Source: Astrothelium macrocarpum
Taxonomy: Eukaryota; Ascomycota; Dothideomycetes; Trypetheliales; Trypetheliaceae
Assembly: GCA_021030915.1 (NCBI GenBank)
Contig: JAGEMR010000030.1
Span: 186,001-250,000, forward strand
Length of the DNA stretch: 64,000 bases
Direction: 5' to 3'
Position 1 is the first letter of the stretch. Each line of letters begins with the position of its first letter. The translations under genes were made by a program, and so were the position numbers. This document shows positions 44,921-57,538 of the stretch, in pieces. Below the pieces are notes generated by a model. It saw only the letters and a program-made list of their open reading frames with translations. It did not search any database and was not told the origin of the DNA.

Positions 44921-46280
44921 ATGGCTACCAAACCCTATCCTCACGTTCTAATCATAGGTGCTGGCATGAGCGGTCTCACGCTTGCCCAGCAACTCCGGAA
45001 AAACAATGTCTCTTTTTCTATCTTCGAACGCGACCCTACTAACGATGCTCGCAATCAAGGATGGGCTCTTTCATTATTCGGTCAAACCCTTGCAGACTTG
45101 AAAGCTTCAATGCCTGCGGAGTTGGGACCAGTTGAGCAGGCGAGCCATCTGTATCCTCTAGACCTTCCAGCACAGTTTGTTTTTTACGACATTGCAAAGC
45201 CGGGCGTGCGGAAGGGCGTAATTAGTGATGATAGTGGAAAAATCCTACGTTGCAATCGCCAGAAGCTGCGGGACTGGCTGCTTCAGGGGATTGATGTGCA
45301 GTTTGGGAAGCGTCTCGTGAAGCTTGATGAGAGTGATGATAAGGTCACTGCGTACTTTGAGGACGGCACTTCAGCGTCTGGCGATATCCTGGTGGGCGCT
45401 GAAGGAGTGCGTAGCGTGGTCCGGAACCACATTCTGAAGGGCCAAGATGTTATGAAGCCTCTACCGCTTGGCTCCCTCGTTGGTGAGGTTGCGCTCAGTG
45501 GCGATGAATTTGCTAGCCAGCTGTCTCTCGCCCACTCGGGCTCCATCATCATGAACACAAGCTTGCCTAGCGATGAGCAGAGCACCCTCTTCGCTGCCTT
45601 GAACAGAGTCAGCGAGGACGGAAAGACAGGGTATTATTATTTTATATTGATCTGGGTCGACAAGCAAGCTTCCCTGACCACTGACAAAAACCCTTACTGG
45701 AGCGTCGGAGCACCACAAGAGCAATTAGCTGCCTTCACACGTGATAAGACCAAGACATACCCGGATCACCTCCATGTACTTGTGGATAAGGTCCCTGTAC
45801 AAGGCTACAGAAGCCCAGGATTTCAACTTCAAGGTGTGCAGCTGGAAGCTGAGCAGCTGCCTGCCAGTAAAGTTATATTGATTGGAGATGCGGCGCATTC
45901 TATGACACCTTGTAAGTCTAATTTGTGGGGTCAATTTGCTAAAAAAATTTGCTGATCATCTTAAAGTCCGTGGTGAGGGCGGTAATTGCGCTCTTGTGGA
46001 TGCACTGAAGCTTGGGCAAACTCTTACTCGTATCCGAGATACTCAGGCCAAAGGGTCGGACTTCAAGAACCTTGTGACTGAGTTTCGGGATGACATGCTC
46101 GCGCGCGGAAAATGGGCTATCGAAGTCTCGAACTCAGTTTTGGCGGATTACGGACACAATTCCGATTTCAAGTTTTTCACGTTCGGAAAGGAAGCCGTAC
46201 CAATAGCGGAGGCAAGAGCTGTGCAACTAGAAGAGGTGAAAAAGGTGCAGCTGACAGGCGCGAGCAACAGCGTAAAGTAG
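44921..46280 (+). CDS. FAD-dependent monooxygenase (group A, salicylate hydroxylase-like)
   Basis: Exons 44921-45911 and 45967-46280 join in frame (intron 55 nt) to give 434 residues. Motifs: the Rossmann FAD loop VLIIGAGMSGLTLA with the acidic strand end IFERD, DILVGAEGVRS (DG-like motif, here with Ala-Glu), and LIGDAAHSMTP (GD motif) followed across the intron by RGEGGNCALVDA. These are the standard group A hydroxylase signatures, using NAD(P)H and O2 to hydroxylate or epoxidise aromatic substrates in the cytosol. There is no membrane segment. Position beside a PKS and an O-methyltransferase suggests tailoring of the aromatic polyketide; a role in the terpenoid set cannot be excluded. It is the last biosynthetic gene before housekeeping genes. 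Confidence 0.92.
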
Positions 46281-47910
46281 CAAACGAATTTGCAAGTAGC
46301 TGTGCTCAGTAGTTGACGGCCAGTGTCTTTTCTCGAAAATCATTTCTTTTGTTCTCCATTTGTGGTAGTTTCAGCATAGGACTTCTGGCCGTGAGTTCTG
46401 TCATACTGTATCATATATCGAGGAGTCTTGTCGCTTAGAAAAAAAGAGAACGCGCGTTCACCGCAAACATCTTTAACCATCAGCGTTTCGATCTTCGGTG
46501 AATGCGGATATATCTTGTCAAGTGTGCGCGCCAACACCACGTTGGAAGGCCTCGAGTCGATATTCTGGAGATGGCCTTTGTTTTCTCCTTTGTGAGCAAG
46601 AACATAGTCGAGGAACGCGTTTTGCAGATGAGATGAAGCCAACGTTGACAAGGTACTCCCCACCTATCCCGGAAGCAGGCCTTGTATGTCCCCAGGTTGG
46701 TCGACGGTGTGTCGAATAAAGTCAACACAACCTCATTACAGCTTTGGTCAGTGGAGAAATAGACATGCAATCCGACCAATCCTACGCTGGCAATGCCTTC
46801 ACCAGAGCGACATGGCTAGAACTCTTCTACACAAGTCTGTCGAAACCACGTTCACAGAGTCAAAAGACTCCCAGAACAAAGCGCAACGCATCAGATCAAG
46901 CCTGACCTGGCTCAGCCAGGAAAGATAAAGGAGGTGGTGAGAACTCCTCCGCGGATGGTGCCGTCACGATATCGTTCCATCCTTCATTACGATTAGTGGC
47001 CGTTATGCTAACGCTAGTGGCTGCAAGGCACGAATAAGTATCCGAAACGACAAGACATAATTTCATCGAGGCCATCCATCGTTAGTCATTTCGATTTATA
47101 CTTTTCTTGCTTCCCGCTTTTCTCCTGGCAAGTCCTCGCTAATAATGCAGAAGCATCCTTTGCTGCAGCGAAACGGACGCTTAATACTTTTCCAATGATT
47201 TATGTCATAGCGACTGCAGGCCATCCGCCGGAATGTTAATGCCGATGTATCTGTACCGACTAGACGTAGCAATTACATCTTCTGTCGGACGTTGACACTT
47301 GGAAGCCGTTGCATGATGCTTACTTTTGCCGTATCGTGGTCATGGACTTTCAAACCTGGTTAAGCGAGGCCAAGCTTGGACATATTGTTGACTTAATCAT
47401 TGCTGATACAAGCTATTGAATCAGCTTCACAGATGTTCCGAAAATGGGGATTAACGATTGCCGGTGCAGTTAGTCCAAGGCTGCAAGGATTATGGCCAAG
47501 GAGGAACTGTGCCATCTGTCCGACAAACTTAAGGGCCCCTGCACAAATCGGACCTATTGCACATTTTGGGTGCAATTGGGTCCAATCACATTCTGACCCC
47601 AGTGCACTCAAGCAATCCCGACAATTACCTGCAGCATCCAAGCTGGCATGTCCAATGTTTCCGCAGCTACAAGCAGCCAAGCTCGTGAGGAGCACATGCT
47701 AAACCGAAGCACGCCTAATGTACCTTCTCCGACGCTGCGCCACATCAATCTGGAGCTTTCATTCGTAAGAGTGACGTTGCCCCTGCCAAAGTCTGTACAA
47801 AGCTGCAGATATCACAATGAGGGGCCGGGAATGTCGGCCGACAGACCGAAAAATATCTGGGAAAGGTACCTCCCAGTTTGACCTTCCCAGAAGTCTTTGT
47901 CAGGAACATC
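46281..47910. other. Intergenic region, nothing firmly recognised
   Basis: About 1.6 kb. Minus-strand frames at 46340-46779 look partly protein-like but have no known motif, no clear start and no consistent splice joins. Overlapping frames near 47400-47700 occur on both strands and cancel as evidence. This stretch marks the apparent right border of the biosynthetic region. Confidence 0.45.
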
Positions 47911-49653
47911 ATGGAGACTGTCAACCGACCTGACGAATGGAAGATTGAGCAAGGGCTCTCTGGGGCCAAGTTGCCGTTCTTGGACCAAACCGGCCGCGAC
48001 ACTCTAAAAGTCGAGCCAGCAAAATGGCCCAAATTGGTCAAAGACGAAGCTGCAATTGCAGCTCTCGGCGATCGCGACAAGCTCTTTACTCGCGAGATTG
48101 AGGGTTGGAAGGGGTATGTCATTGATTGCACACAAAACTACAATGGACCTTGGTGTGCTGGCTAATGCTCAGCCAGCTACGTCGAATGGGAGAAATATCC
48201 AGAGAAGAAAGAGATCGCTCGTCGAATCCTCGCTCTACAGACGTTTCCTCCAAATGCGGAGTTCCAAATGGGCCCAATTCCCGATACAAATCCTGTTCTT
48301 CCTGGAACTCATTGGAAAATGTGGCATCATGCTGTTGGCGGCGAGCTCTCTGTGGTTCCCGAAGATTCATGGGAAACTGTTTTGAGAGAGAAGCATGCTG
48401 AAATGCTGCACCTTCTCCAATTCCCCTACAATGGCGAACCCCCGAAAAGGCTGGTAACCGCGAAAGTTGTCACGCCGAATCCACTTCATTTTGTTCGGAA
48501 TCATGGAGGTATACCTCGCATCGAGAAGGAAAAGTGGTCCCTCGCTCTCGATGGGCTGGTTGCAAATCCCAAAACATTTACACTTGATGATCTCATGGAT
48601 GAAAGCAAGTTTCCTCGCATGGAGAAGCTTGTCACAATGCAGTGTTCTGGAACGCGCCGTATAGAACAAATTTCGTTGTATGCAGGCCAGGGAGATGAGG
48701 TGCCACAGGCACCTTGGGCTGAGGGAGCAATAGGAACAGCAAAATACGTTGGTATTAGCCTAAAGAAAGTAATCAAGGCTTGCGGTGGGCTTGTAAACGG
48801 GGCCAAGCACCTTGAATTTTACGGAGCTGAAACCTATTTCAAGGACAATCAAGTCATGAATTATCTTGTTAGCGTTCCATGGTCCAAAGTCAAAGCCAAC
48901 GAAGTGATCCTCACATGGGAGATGAATGGCGAGCCGCTTCCCAAGATCCACGGCTATCCCCTCCGAGTAGTAGTTCTAGGCTACATTGGCGCTCGAAGCG
49001 TCAAGTGGCTCTACCGAATCAAGGCCATTGAAAAACCTTCGCGCGCACCTGTGCAGAGCAAAGAATACCTCTACTTCAACCAGCAAGTCGGCAAGCACAA
49101 CCAGAAGCCAACAGATGGCATTCAGATCCAAGAGATGCCCGTCAGCTCAGCAATCATGTATCCCTGGACAAAACAGGTCGTCATCCACAGCGGCAAGATT
49201 CATTGCAAAGGCTGGGCATACTCTGGTGGCGGAAGGTGGCCCGAGCGGATCGAACTGTCCTCCGATGGAGGCTTCAGCTGGTATGCCGTTCCCAATGCCA
49301 ATCTGAGTCCCAAACACAAATGGACGTGGCGAACCTGGGAGTTTGACCTTCCTTGTGATGTGGAGGGCTGGATTGAGATTGTCTGCAGATGCTGGGATAA
49401 TTCGCTGAATACACAACCTTTGACGGTGCGCGCGGCTTGGAACTGGGGACTGCATGTGACAAGCTCGGCGCATAGGATCAATGTGTATAGCATGAATAAG
49501 GGCCGGGAGCGGACGAGAAAGAAGTTGGAGAAATATGATCACACGGGTTCGCCCTTGGCGCCTCTGACTTGGCCGGAGGAATTTCCGACGCAGAGTTGGG
49601 AAGAGTATGAACAATTTTGGAAAGAGAATGATCCAAGAGATGTGGACGACTGA
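47911..49653 (+). CDS. Sulfite oxidase family molybdenum-cofactor enzyme
   Basis: Exons 47911-48113 and 48177-49653 join in frame (intron 63 nt; junction Gly-Tyr-Val-Glu-Trp) to give 559 residues. It has the oxidoreductase molybdopterin-binding domain followed by the Mo-co dimerisation domain. Visible signatures are LHFVRNHGGIP, LVTMQCSGTRR with the molybdenum-ligand Cys, WEMNGEPLPKIHGYPLRVVVLGYIGARSVKW as separate family blocks, and in the second domain GWAYSGGGRWPERIELSSDGG. There is no N-terminal cytochrome b5 domain or transit peptide, so it resembles the compact plant/fungal form, probably peroxisomal or cytosolic. The reaction is sulfite to sulfate. It follows the PKS region and looks like an ordinary metabolic gene. 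Confidence 0.92.
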
Positions 49654-49892
49654 CAACTTGGGTTAACAATTTCGGTGCTAGTCTTACTGTTGGAGGTCCT
49701 AGCGTCAAACTTGCTTCACATTTTCTCTATGCTTGCACAGTTGGTCATCTCCAGCGTAGTAGCATGAAATACAAATCTCACAAGGCCGTTGACTTTGCAG
49801 AATAACAATTTCCCCACAATTTACCATGAATACTAGATTGTGTCTATCGCAAGAAAAAGTCAAGTGGACAGAATGTCATCCACGCTGGTCCA

Positions 49893-51564
49893 TCAATGCC
49901 ATCCTGTTTTATGCGGATGTTCATGATTTTCTCGAATTTTGGTCTCAGCTTTATTCTCCACGCTTTCACCAAGACCACGATCTACTTTTGTAAACATTTC
50001 TATGAACTACGTTAACATTGGCCATTCCAAGTTCGAGGATTTACCTACTGTATGCCTCCTGCCGGATCCATTGCTCACTGACATCACTCAGGTGCGCTGA
50101 AAGGTTGTCAATGAAACGTGACTGAGCGCCATCCTGCTTCGCCATAACATGCCACAACGCAGTGGCTTGCTCAAAATCTTTATCCGTAACCTCTGACGTC
50201 GTAGAAAGAGGCAATGTCACTCGTACGTGATCGGCCGTGGAGGGTTTAGGCTCTTGTGCGGTCCCTTCAAAAGCAAAAGACTTTAGAGGCTGGCTCTTGG
50301 TGCCGAATCCCACGGGCTTGAGCCTCGTCCCTACGTAGTTTGGATCCACACCATAATTCTGGGTAAAGTTCATGAACCCGTCGCGCTGGGTCGGGCAATA
50401 GACGTCGCTTTTGGCCGCATTCGTTGGAAGGAATTGATAATTCACTCCTAGTCTGTATCGCGCCGCATCTGGGTAGGCAAACATTCGTGCTTGGAGCATG
50501 GAGTCAGGGCTGGGTTCGATGCCCGGGACCATGTTGCTTGGGCTGAAGGCGGCTTGTTCGATCTCCGCAAACCAGTTCCGAGGGTTCTGATCAAGAGTCA
50601 TGCGGCCGACCTTGCGAAGTGGATATTGGGCCTTTGGCCAGACCTTGGTCATGTCGAAGATGTCGACAGTAGTTGCAGCAACGTCGTTCGGATGGATTGT
50701 CTGAACGTAGACCTCCCAAGATGGAAAGTCTCCAGATTGAATTGCATTCTGCAGATCGAGAAGATGACTGTCGGGGTTTTTTCCAGCAATTTGAACTGCT
50801 TCGCTATTTGTGTAATAATGGATTCCTTGGTTTGAGATTAGATGCACACGAATGTAGTGATATGATCCATCAGCTTTGGTAAATTTGTATGTATTACCGC
50901 TATATCCATTCACATGTCGTACAGAAGATGGTAGGCCTCTGTCGCCAAAAAGAAACATCAGAGCATGGATACTCTCCTGGTTGGTGATGTGAAAGTCCCA
51001 AAACATATCTGAACTTGGAGAGTTGGTACCCGGATGTTTTTTGTGGCTTCGATTGAGAGAAGGAAATTTGACCGGGTCCCGAACGAAGAATACCGGCTAG
51101 AAACAGACCAAACCAGTCAATGATTATCATTCTACGGATCAGAACTGCCTCACCTGGTTATTGAACACCCAATCATTGTTTCCTTGAGCAGTCTTGAACT
51201 TGATGGCAAATCCTCTAAAGTCCCGTACCGTATCTGCCGATCCCTTTTCTGGTCCGACGGTTGAGATTCTGACGAGCACCTCAGTCTTTTTACCGATACC
51301 AGTCAAAAAGTCTGCATCAGTGATATCGGAGATGTCATCTATGACCTCAAAATATCCTCTTGCTCCAGCAGCTTTTGCATGGACAGTCCTCTCCGGAATT
51401 CTTTCTCGCGAAAAATGAGCCAGCGTCTCGATAAGCTGTGTGCTAGTAAGTAGAACATGGCCACCACCAGATCCAGTCAAGAGCCGTTCGTCTGTATCAT
51501 TTCTGCGATACGGGACACCTTCCGCAAGGGTATACGTGTGTTGTCCGTTTGTAAGTTCTGGCAT
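49893..51564 (-). CDS. Small-subunit haem catalase
   Basis: Exons 51564-51154, 51096-50049 and 49999-49893 join in frame (introns 57 and 49 nt) to give 521 residues, the small-subunit (about 55-60 kDa) class. Active-site features: the distal His in RTVHAKAAGARGYFEV, the Asn-containing WVFNNQ/PVFFVRDPVKFPS (split by the first intron), and the proximal Tyr in RMFAYPDAARYRLGVN. The last exon is short (35 codons) and would otherwise be missed. There is no signal peptide and no C-terminal SKL, so a cytosolic form is likely. It dismutates hydrogen peroxide. It is convergent with sulfite oxidase, which itself releases peroxide in the plant-type form, so the pairing may be functional. Confidence 0.93.
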
Positions 51565-53000
51565 ATTCTAGCAAATTGAATTTTTAGAGTAATATTTCAC
51601 CAAGTCACTGAAAAAGCTGGTTTCTGGATTCGAGTCACCAGCTACTTGTAAGACAGCTAATAAGGAGCTCCAACGCCCCACATAGGCGACCCATGGTCTT
51701 TGCATTTGCATGTGCACTGGAGACTGAGGCCAAGCTCTGCTGGGGTGCTGCGCATAATGCTTGCTGGTGCGAGTACTTGGGAACATGCCCCGCTTGTTCA
51801 AGGTCGGGCAAAAAGTTGCAGTCCCAACACTTGAGCATGGATCACTGCGGCATACGCATTGGCTGCTGTAATGCATGAATGTGTCATCATGCAGCTACGT
51901 TCATACGCTGAGGTAAATATCTGGCAGTAAAAAGCGGCTACGATAATAGAAAAGAGAGACAGTGATTGGAGATTAGCGAGATCGCCAGATGAATCGACAA
52001 TGTTGTGGCCCAGGAGTTGGACTTCTTCAGACCAAAATGGAGTATATGGTCCGTGCTCTCATCCCTTTCACGTGGTGAGACTGTGAGATGAGATGAGATG
52101 AGATAAGATTAGGTAGGAAAGGGGTTGAGATAGTTCAATTAGGTAAGGTACTCAGCTACCTTTCTGTATCTAAATGCTTTGAAACCCTAAGAAACCTACA
52201 AATCCTCCCTTTCGTGTACTCGTCAAGAGCGCATTGCAAAAGTTCAAGAATCAAAAATTCAAGAACTGGAAGGATCGGATGATAGCAACGACGTCTTGCC
52301 GCCTTTTCACTTTGCATATGCGAATCTTCGGGCTGACCGTGCTGCCTGCTACAGCTACACAAAGCAGGATGATCTCAAAGCGTGTCAATACCCACATCTG
52401 TGGCTTGGTGGGAAGGCTAGCCGCTTCTGGCGCTCCTCTTTGGTGCTCGGTACATCACTGTTCAACAGAAGGAGCAAGAATAACGGTACAACTCATGAAG
52501 CTAATTATACGAGTCGCGTTAAATCCGTTTGAGGATCGTAGCCTTTTGGAGCGACCAATAGAAGCTTAGCCATTGAAACGGGGGGAACATAAATGCAGTT
52601 GCATGTCATGGGGGTGGCAAATGTATTGAATGAACAACTTGTCAGCACGCTTATGATTAGGTGTGTGACCGTGTATAATCGAGTTGATCGGATAGTCATT
52701 GACATTGCTTTAGCATCATGGGAGCTTTTATATGGTTCTAAGAAGTATGTGGCGCTGTGGATAAACCATGAAGAAGCTCTTGTTCACCGTCAGGCACGAA
52801 TTCCGAGGAGCTCCTAAGCAGACCTTCATCGTATGTTTTGCCCATCTACTTGGAAGGTTCCAACGCACCATCTCTTTTTGATTTATGCAATTACATAGTT
52901 GAATAGAGCAACCCGTTCAAGGAGATTCAGAACCATGGCTCGAAAAATAAGAGCACCGTATAGGCACCTCATCCTTGCGCTTCAGGTGATACAAGAACCC
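51565..53000. other. Intergenic region with a short GAGAT microsatellite
   Basis: About 1.4 kb. Contains a (GAGAT)n-like tract near 52084-52108. No gene recognised on either strand. Confidence 0.55.
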
Positions 53001-54211
53001 TTAGCCGTCGAATCCTTGGAGTTCATGCGCAATTGTTGGCGCTGCGAGCTCGGAATGAACAGGGTGGCCTTCAGCCTCGTGTATTGTCTCGTCTAGAGAT
53101 AGCTCTATTGCTCGACCACTGGTTCCAATATTCTTTTGGGTGCTGGAACCATCCAATTCCGGCTTGTGGTATTCTGTGGTCAGCCCTAGCTTGCTTAGTC
53201 TTTTGCGCTTTCGGTAGAAAAGGAGACTCAGAAAGAAGGCCACCGCTACAACGACCAATACGGGGACGATGATGACCACATTTTTTACCCCGGTTGAGAG
53301 ACCATCGTCCGGCTGCAATGATTGTGATGAGGTTGTCGGCGCTATAGCGTGTGATATGCTCATACTTGTGCTTGTGCTAGGAGGCGTTGTAGAATATGGC
53401 GTACTTGTGCTGGCACCTGAAGGCGTTGTAGGATACGGCATGCTTGTACTTGTGCTGGATGGCGGTCGATCCGAAGCTTTCCAGTAGATTGGAATCATTG
53501 GCGCGGTTATTGAAGGGTATGGCAAATCGGACACGACTGAATCCGTTACAATAAAAGTTGACCCTAGCATTGTCTCAGTGAATGAAAACCTCGACACCTC
53601 ACTCATAGGCACTTGAATTGTTGCAGTGGTGGCATTGAGTTGGACCAATGCACACTGCGTAGTCGTTATGGAACCAAAAAAAGCAGTTGAGACACACTTT
53701 GCCTGAACAAAGTCTCCAATTCGAGCTAGGGCACAATTAAATCCACTGACAAACAACGGGTAGATTTATTAGCTCTTTTGAGGTTACTAGGATGAAAGCA
53801 AAACATACGTGGGGCAGCAGCCTGCTGCGGTCTCTCCTGCAAGAAGACTCCCTGGAAACTCGAAACTTTGGCCTTGGGTGAGTGGAGATGTCCGACCGTC
53901 AGGTAACCTTGCCGCCGAACACGCTGTTGTATAATCGAAAGGGCAGAAAAGGCCTGGAGAAAAGGCCGAATTGTAACTCCAAAAATTAGTTGGTTGAGGG
54001 TCGGATGGTTGAGTGGGCGGATAGCAGTTGAGATCAGGGGCAACTCCGTAGACTGTGAGTAAGGAATTTGCGATACAAGTCACTCCCTGCACCAAATCCA
54101 CTTTAGAGAACGTTGCAGGATCCCCAGATCGATAGATATGAGAACATGTAATCGGTGGTGTAAAGAACCTACGACAAGTCGCGCATCTACACTTGCTAGT
54201 GATGTAGCCAT
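53001..54211 (-). CDS. Fungal one-span surface protein, cysteine-rich outside, Ser/Thr stalk
   Basis: The last exon (53746-53001) and the one before it (ending at 53809) are clear. The outer part is Cys-rich (FFTPPITC, VTCIANSLLTVYG, CYPPTQPSDPQPTNFW, SPGLFCPFDYTTAC, GETAAGCCPTGFNCA), then a Ser/Thr/Pro stalk (STSTSMPYPTTPSG), one transmembrane helix (VVIIVPVLVVVAVAFFLSLLF) and a basic cytosolic tail of about 85 residues (YRKRKRLSK). I recall this arrangement in many ascomycete hypothetical membrane proteins. It may act at the cell wall, but no function is known. The N-terminus is unresolved: the frame coding FFTPPITC lacks an ATG, while the ATG at 54211 lies in another frame, so an unseen junction or a frameshift is involved. 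Confidence 0.72.
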
Positions 54212-55103
54212 TCCCGCAATTTCAGACGATTTTAAACTGACAACTTTTTCCAGGTGAAAGTTTTTTTGCAATGATATACCTGAGCATTCAGACTGCAGAG
54301 CTCCAACGGTTCAACATGAGAGATTGAAAAGGAGCTGTCGCAGGGCAGTGGAGCGTCAGTTGAGGAGGCTGAGATTTTTCTTGACGCTGGAAACGGACCT
54401 CGAAAGTATAGCGTGGCTTAATCTCAAGCCGGACCAGTGGTCAAAACATATTTAGAAAAGCGGAATTCATATTAAGTATAATGAGTGGGATGAATGTGCC
54501 GAACATCTAAGCACGACATTACGAGAAGGAGAAAATGACATGCTGACCGAGGTTTGCTGCCAGTGATCAGAAAGGTCACATTGAAAAGGAGGGATTAGAT
54601 GTGCGCTCTCCGGAGTCTCCGTCCATATTTGAACTTCGGAGCATTGCCAACATCGGCTCTAGACTAGGATGACAGGACGTTTGAAGGAAATAGGATATTT
54701 TGTGCAGTCTATCTAGTATTTAGCTGCGGCCTAAGATTATCCAGTCGGCCTCGGCCGTAGCCATCCTGTGGGATTCGCGGGCCGTGCCTGGATCCTGAAT
54801 GACCTTCTATGAAACATGTCCGAACTATTGCATCAGCAAAGAACGCATGGCTACCAAAGTTGTATGCTAAATAATGCTCTCGGTAACATGAATTTGCCAG
54901 TGCTTTGATGCGCTGCTTTTTACTTCCAAAAAATTGGGACAGCTCGCCACGCTGCATCAACAGATCCCCTTTCGCCGTTTCTGTACGTTTACCGATGAAG
55001 CCGTAGAGTATAATCCTTCATTAAGTAATGCAAATACTGGATATGCACCGAAAATACTACGGGATAAGGTTGAGACTGTCAAAGCATCACGAAATGAACC
55101 CTT
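54212..55103. other. Intergenic region, nothing recognised
   Basis: About 890 bp. Short frames on both strands lack support. The missing first exon of the surface protein could lie here. Confidence 0.45.
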
Positions 55104-56570
55104 TTACATTTTCCGACACTCCTGCTCGATATCCAACTCGAAAGAGTGAGTCGTTAACACAGTTTTGGTTGGTGAAGGCGCTGATTCAAGGATCTCCTTG
55201 CACCCGTCACTCATCGATTGAACAGTTGGATTAGCCGAGTTTGGGTGCACTGCGGAAGAAGGATTCCAGACTGGAAGCTGCATGTCAAGATCATCGTCTT
55301 GTTGACGATGGCGATGGAAGAAGCGCAGATACCATGCCTTCACTTTGCTAGACACTAGTGGTATCAGTTTCTTGCCTATAGGAGCCGGTGTCTTAATACT
55401 ATTGAAGATTATTAGCACCCTACAGAAGTAATGGAGTAATCAATACTTACATTGACTCGGCTGTTGCAGTGCTCTTGCGAGACATCTTGTCCTTGATGAA
55501 GAGCTTTGCTCGACTGCTGAATGAAGGTGTGCTTCCAGTAGATGATGTTGAGACGCGCTCGTTCTTCAATCTAGGGAAGATCCTTCCGAGCCCGATGGTC
55601 AACAGTGCAGTGCGATACATCTGCATCGCCTCGCCTCCCATCCCAAAGAATACAAATACGAAAATTCCTGTCCCAACACGAATCCAGTGATCTGCCATGA
55701 CGTTACCGTAGCTTGGTACCATTATGATCTTTGTCCAGGCCTCTGAACTGTGGACTACTTCCCAAGAGAATCGGTGGTGGGATACGTTAACGTTGTAATA
55801 AAAAACGTAGAGTGTCAATGGTAGAAAGGCAAGTGTGAGAGCGAGCGACATGACGAGGAGCCGGATGAAACGAGATTTATTTGTATTGGAGGTGGAAAGG
55901 AGGGACGAGAATTGCTTGCGGTAGCGATGGATGCGATAGACTACAAGACCTAGAAAAAAGAATAAGATTTTGGGTTGGACGTCAGGGCGAATGATGGCTT
56001 ACCAGAATAATAGACGTCCACCAGGATGAATATGACAGGCCAAATCTGCACAAGCACAACCCCAAGCCAAGAATTGTCAATCATGATTGTGCATCCACCT
56101 ATTCCGAAGATGGCATACCGGGCTGGCTGCACCACGAAATGGCAGAGCATCAGTAGCATAGGCATGCCCCAGCACAATATCAGTTCCCAGACCTTTCTCC
56201 GTTTTTCCTCTGCATCGGTCCGTCCTAGAGTAACATGGTCCGTGTCCAGCAGCCTTGCCAAATCTTGCATGATGCAGATTAGTGCTCCTGTTTGGCCAAC
56301 TTGGGCACCAACGAAGAGTTTGACTTCGACATCACAAAGGCCAATGCCGGAAAACCATTTACTGATGTTGTCGGTAGGCCAGAGTAGAGCATTGATGAGG
56401 TCTGCGGTATTCGTAAGGAGGATCCAGAGCACGAGGCTGCCAGCGGCGACGTTTTGAGCGCGGACATGGAAGATGAAGGGGGGAATGTCGAGCAAAATGT
56501 TGAGAGAAGAAAATGCAGCGAGGATGATGGCAGAGGGATAGATGGGGAAGCTGGAAGTGGCACTATCCAT
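55104..56570 (-). CDS. ste3: Ste3-type pheromone (a-factor) receptor
   Basis: Exons 56570-56003, 55949-55451 and 55398-55104 join in frame (introns 53 and 52 nt) to give 453 residues. Seven hydrophobic helices are evident, with family blocks PPFIFHVRAQNVAAGSLVLW (helix 2 side), LINALLWPTDNI, GLCDVEVKL, QPARYAIFGIGGC, and YRKQFSSLL in the third inner loop. The C-terminal tail is long, hydrophilic and Ser/Thr-rich, as expected for a G-protein-coupled receptor controlled by phosphorylation. Family role: plasma-membrane receptor for lipid-modified pheromone, coupling to the mating MAP-kinase cascade. The ATG at 56570 gives a short outer N-terminus, usual for this class. It supports placement in Ascomycota. 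Confidence 0.92.
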
Positions 56571-57538
56571 GGTGGATATAAATTTGTCACAAGTCCCATA
56601 GAAGCTCGAAATGTTATGAAGCCGAGCTCTTGACGTTGTTCTTGCGACAATGGAACTATGCAAGACCTCCAATCCGAGCAGTCGGACGTAATAGAGGGTC
56701 GAGACACTCGTGGATGAAGGAAAGCAAGAGTACAAAGTGGATTAGGGGATATCAGGAGCATAGCATATTCGAGCAGAAAGCTTGGTGAACTATTTGCAAC
56801 GAAAATGAGTCTCCATCAATAGCTGATAAGAAATTCTTAATAGCGCTGTACAGCTTGAGAGATGACCTGATCCTGCAGAGTCAAGCTAATATCTTATTGA
56901 CGAACGAAAGTCTGAGGTAAATGCACCAAAAATCCCGTGAATGGTCATGGCGGAGCATGATGGTGGTAGCTCTTTTCCACTTTTGGGTGTCAATAGGAGA
57001 GTCAACGTCAATAAGAAATCAGACTCAACTTCATTTTTGAAACGAGCGAAACACTGAATCTCCGATTTATGGACTAAGCCAGTGCGGCACTCGAGAAACT
57101 TTCTCCAAGCAGAGGCTGACGGTCACCATTTTGGATGGAAACATTTACAGACGCGTTTACTCTGCATTTTGAAGTCTGCAGTATCACAAGCGGCAACTAA
57201 ATCATGACAATTCATCTTTTTCAAACTCATTCCATAGTTTTCTAAGCATTCGGAGAAGCACTCCGACTCATCACAGACGCGGTTCCCATTCGCGAGATGC
57301 TTGTCTGTTCGAGCTTGTGGTCGGCCATCGGGTGGGATGTTGGAACGAAAATGACGCGCAGTGACGCCGGTTCACGCCACACGCATCTCTCATCTGCCAG
57401 GCCCGACGTTGTGAATGCCTGATTCTTACCTTGCTTTATTACAGCGGACCCGCAGAAAAGCAGGCGCTCTTGAAGGCTTTTCTAAGGCATATTTGAAACA
57501 GAAAAAGGTCACACAACAACCATGATACTACCTGTGCA
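56571..57538. other. Divergent promoter region, nothing specific recognised
   Basis: About 970 bp between the start codons of the Ste3 receptor (-) and the 490-residue membrane protein (+). Confidence 0.5.

Noticed and set aside
47393..47702. Two overlapping 100-codon frames on opposite strands
   Set aside because: Mirror frames of equal length without domains; neither has support.
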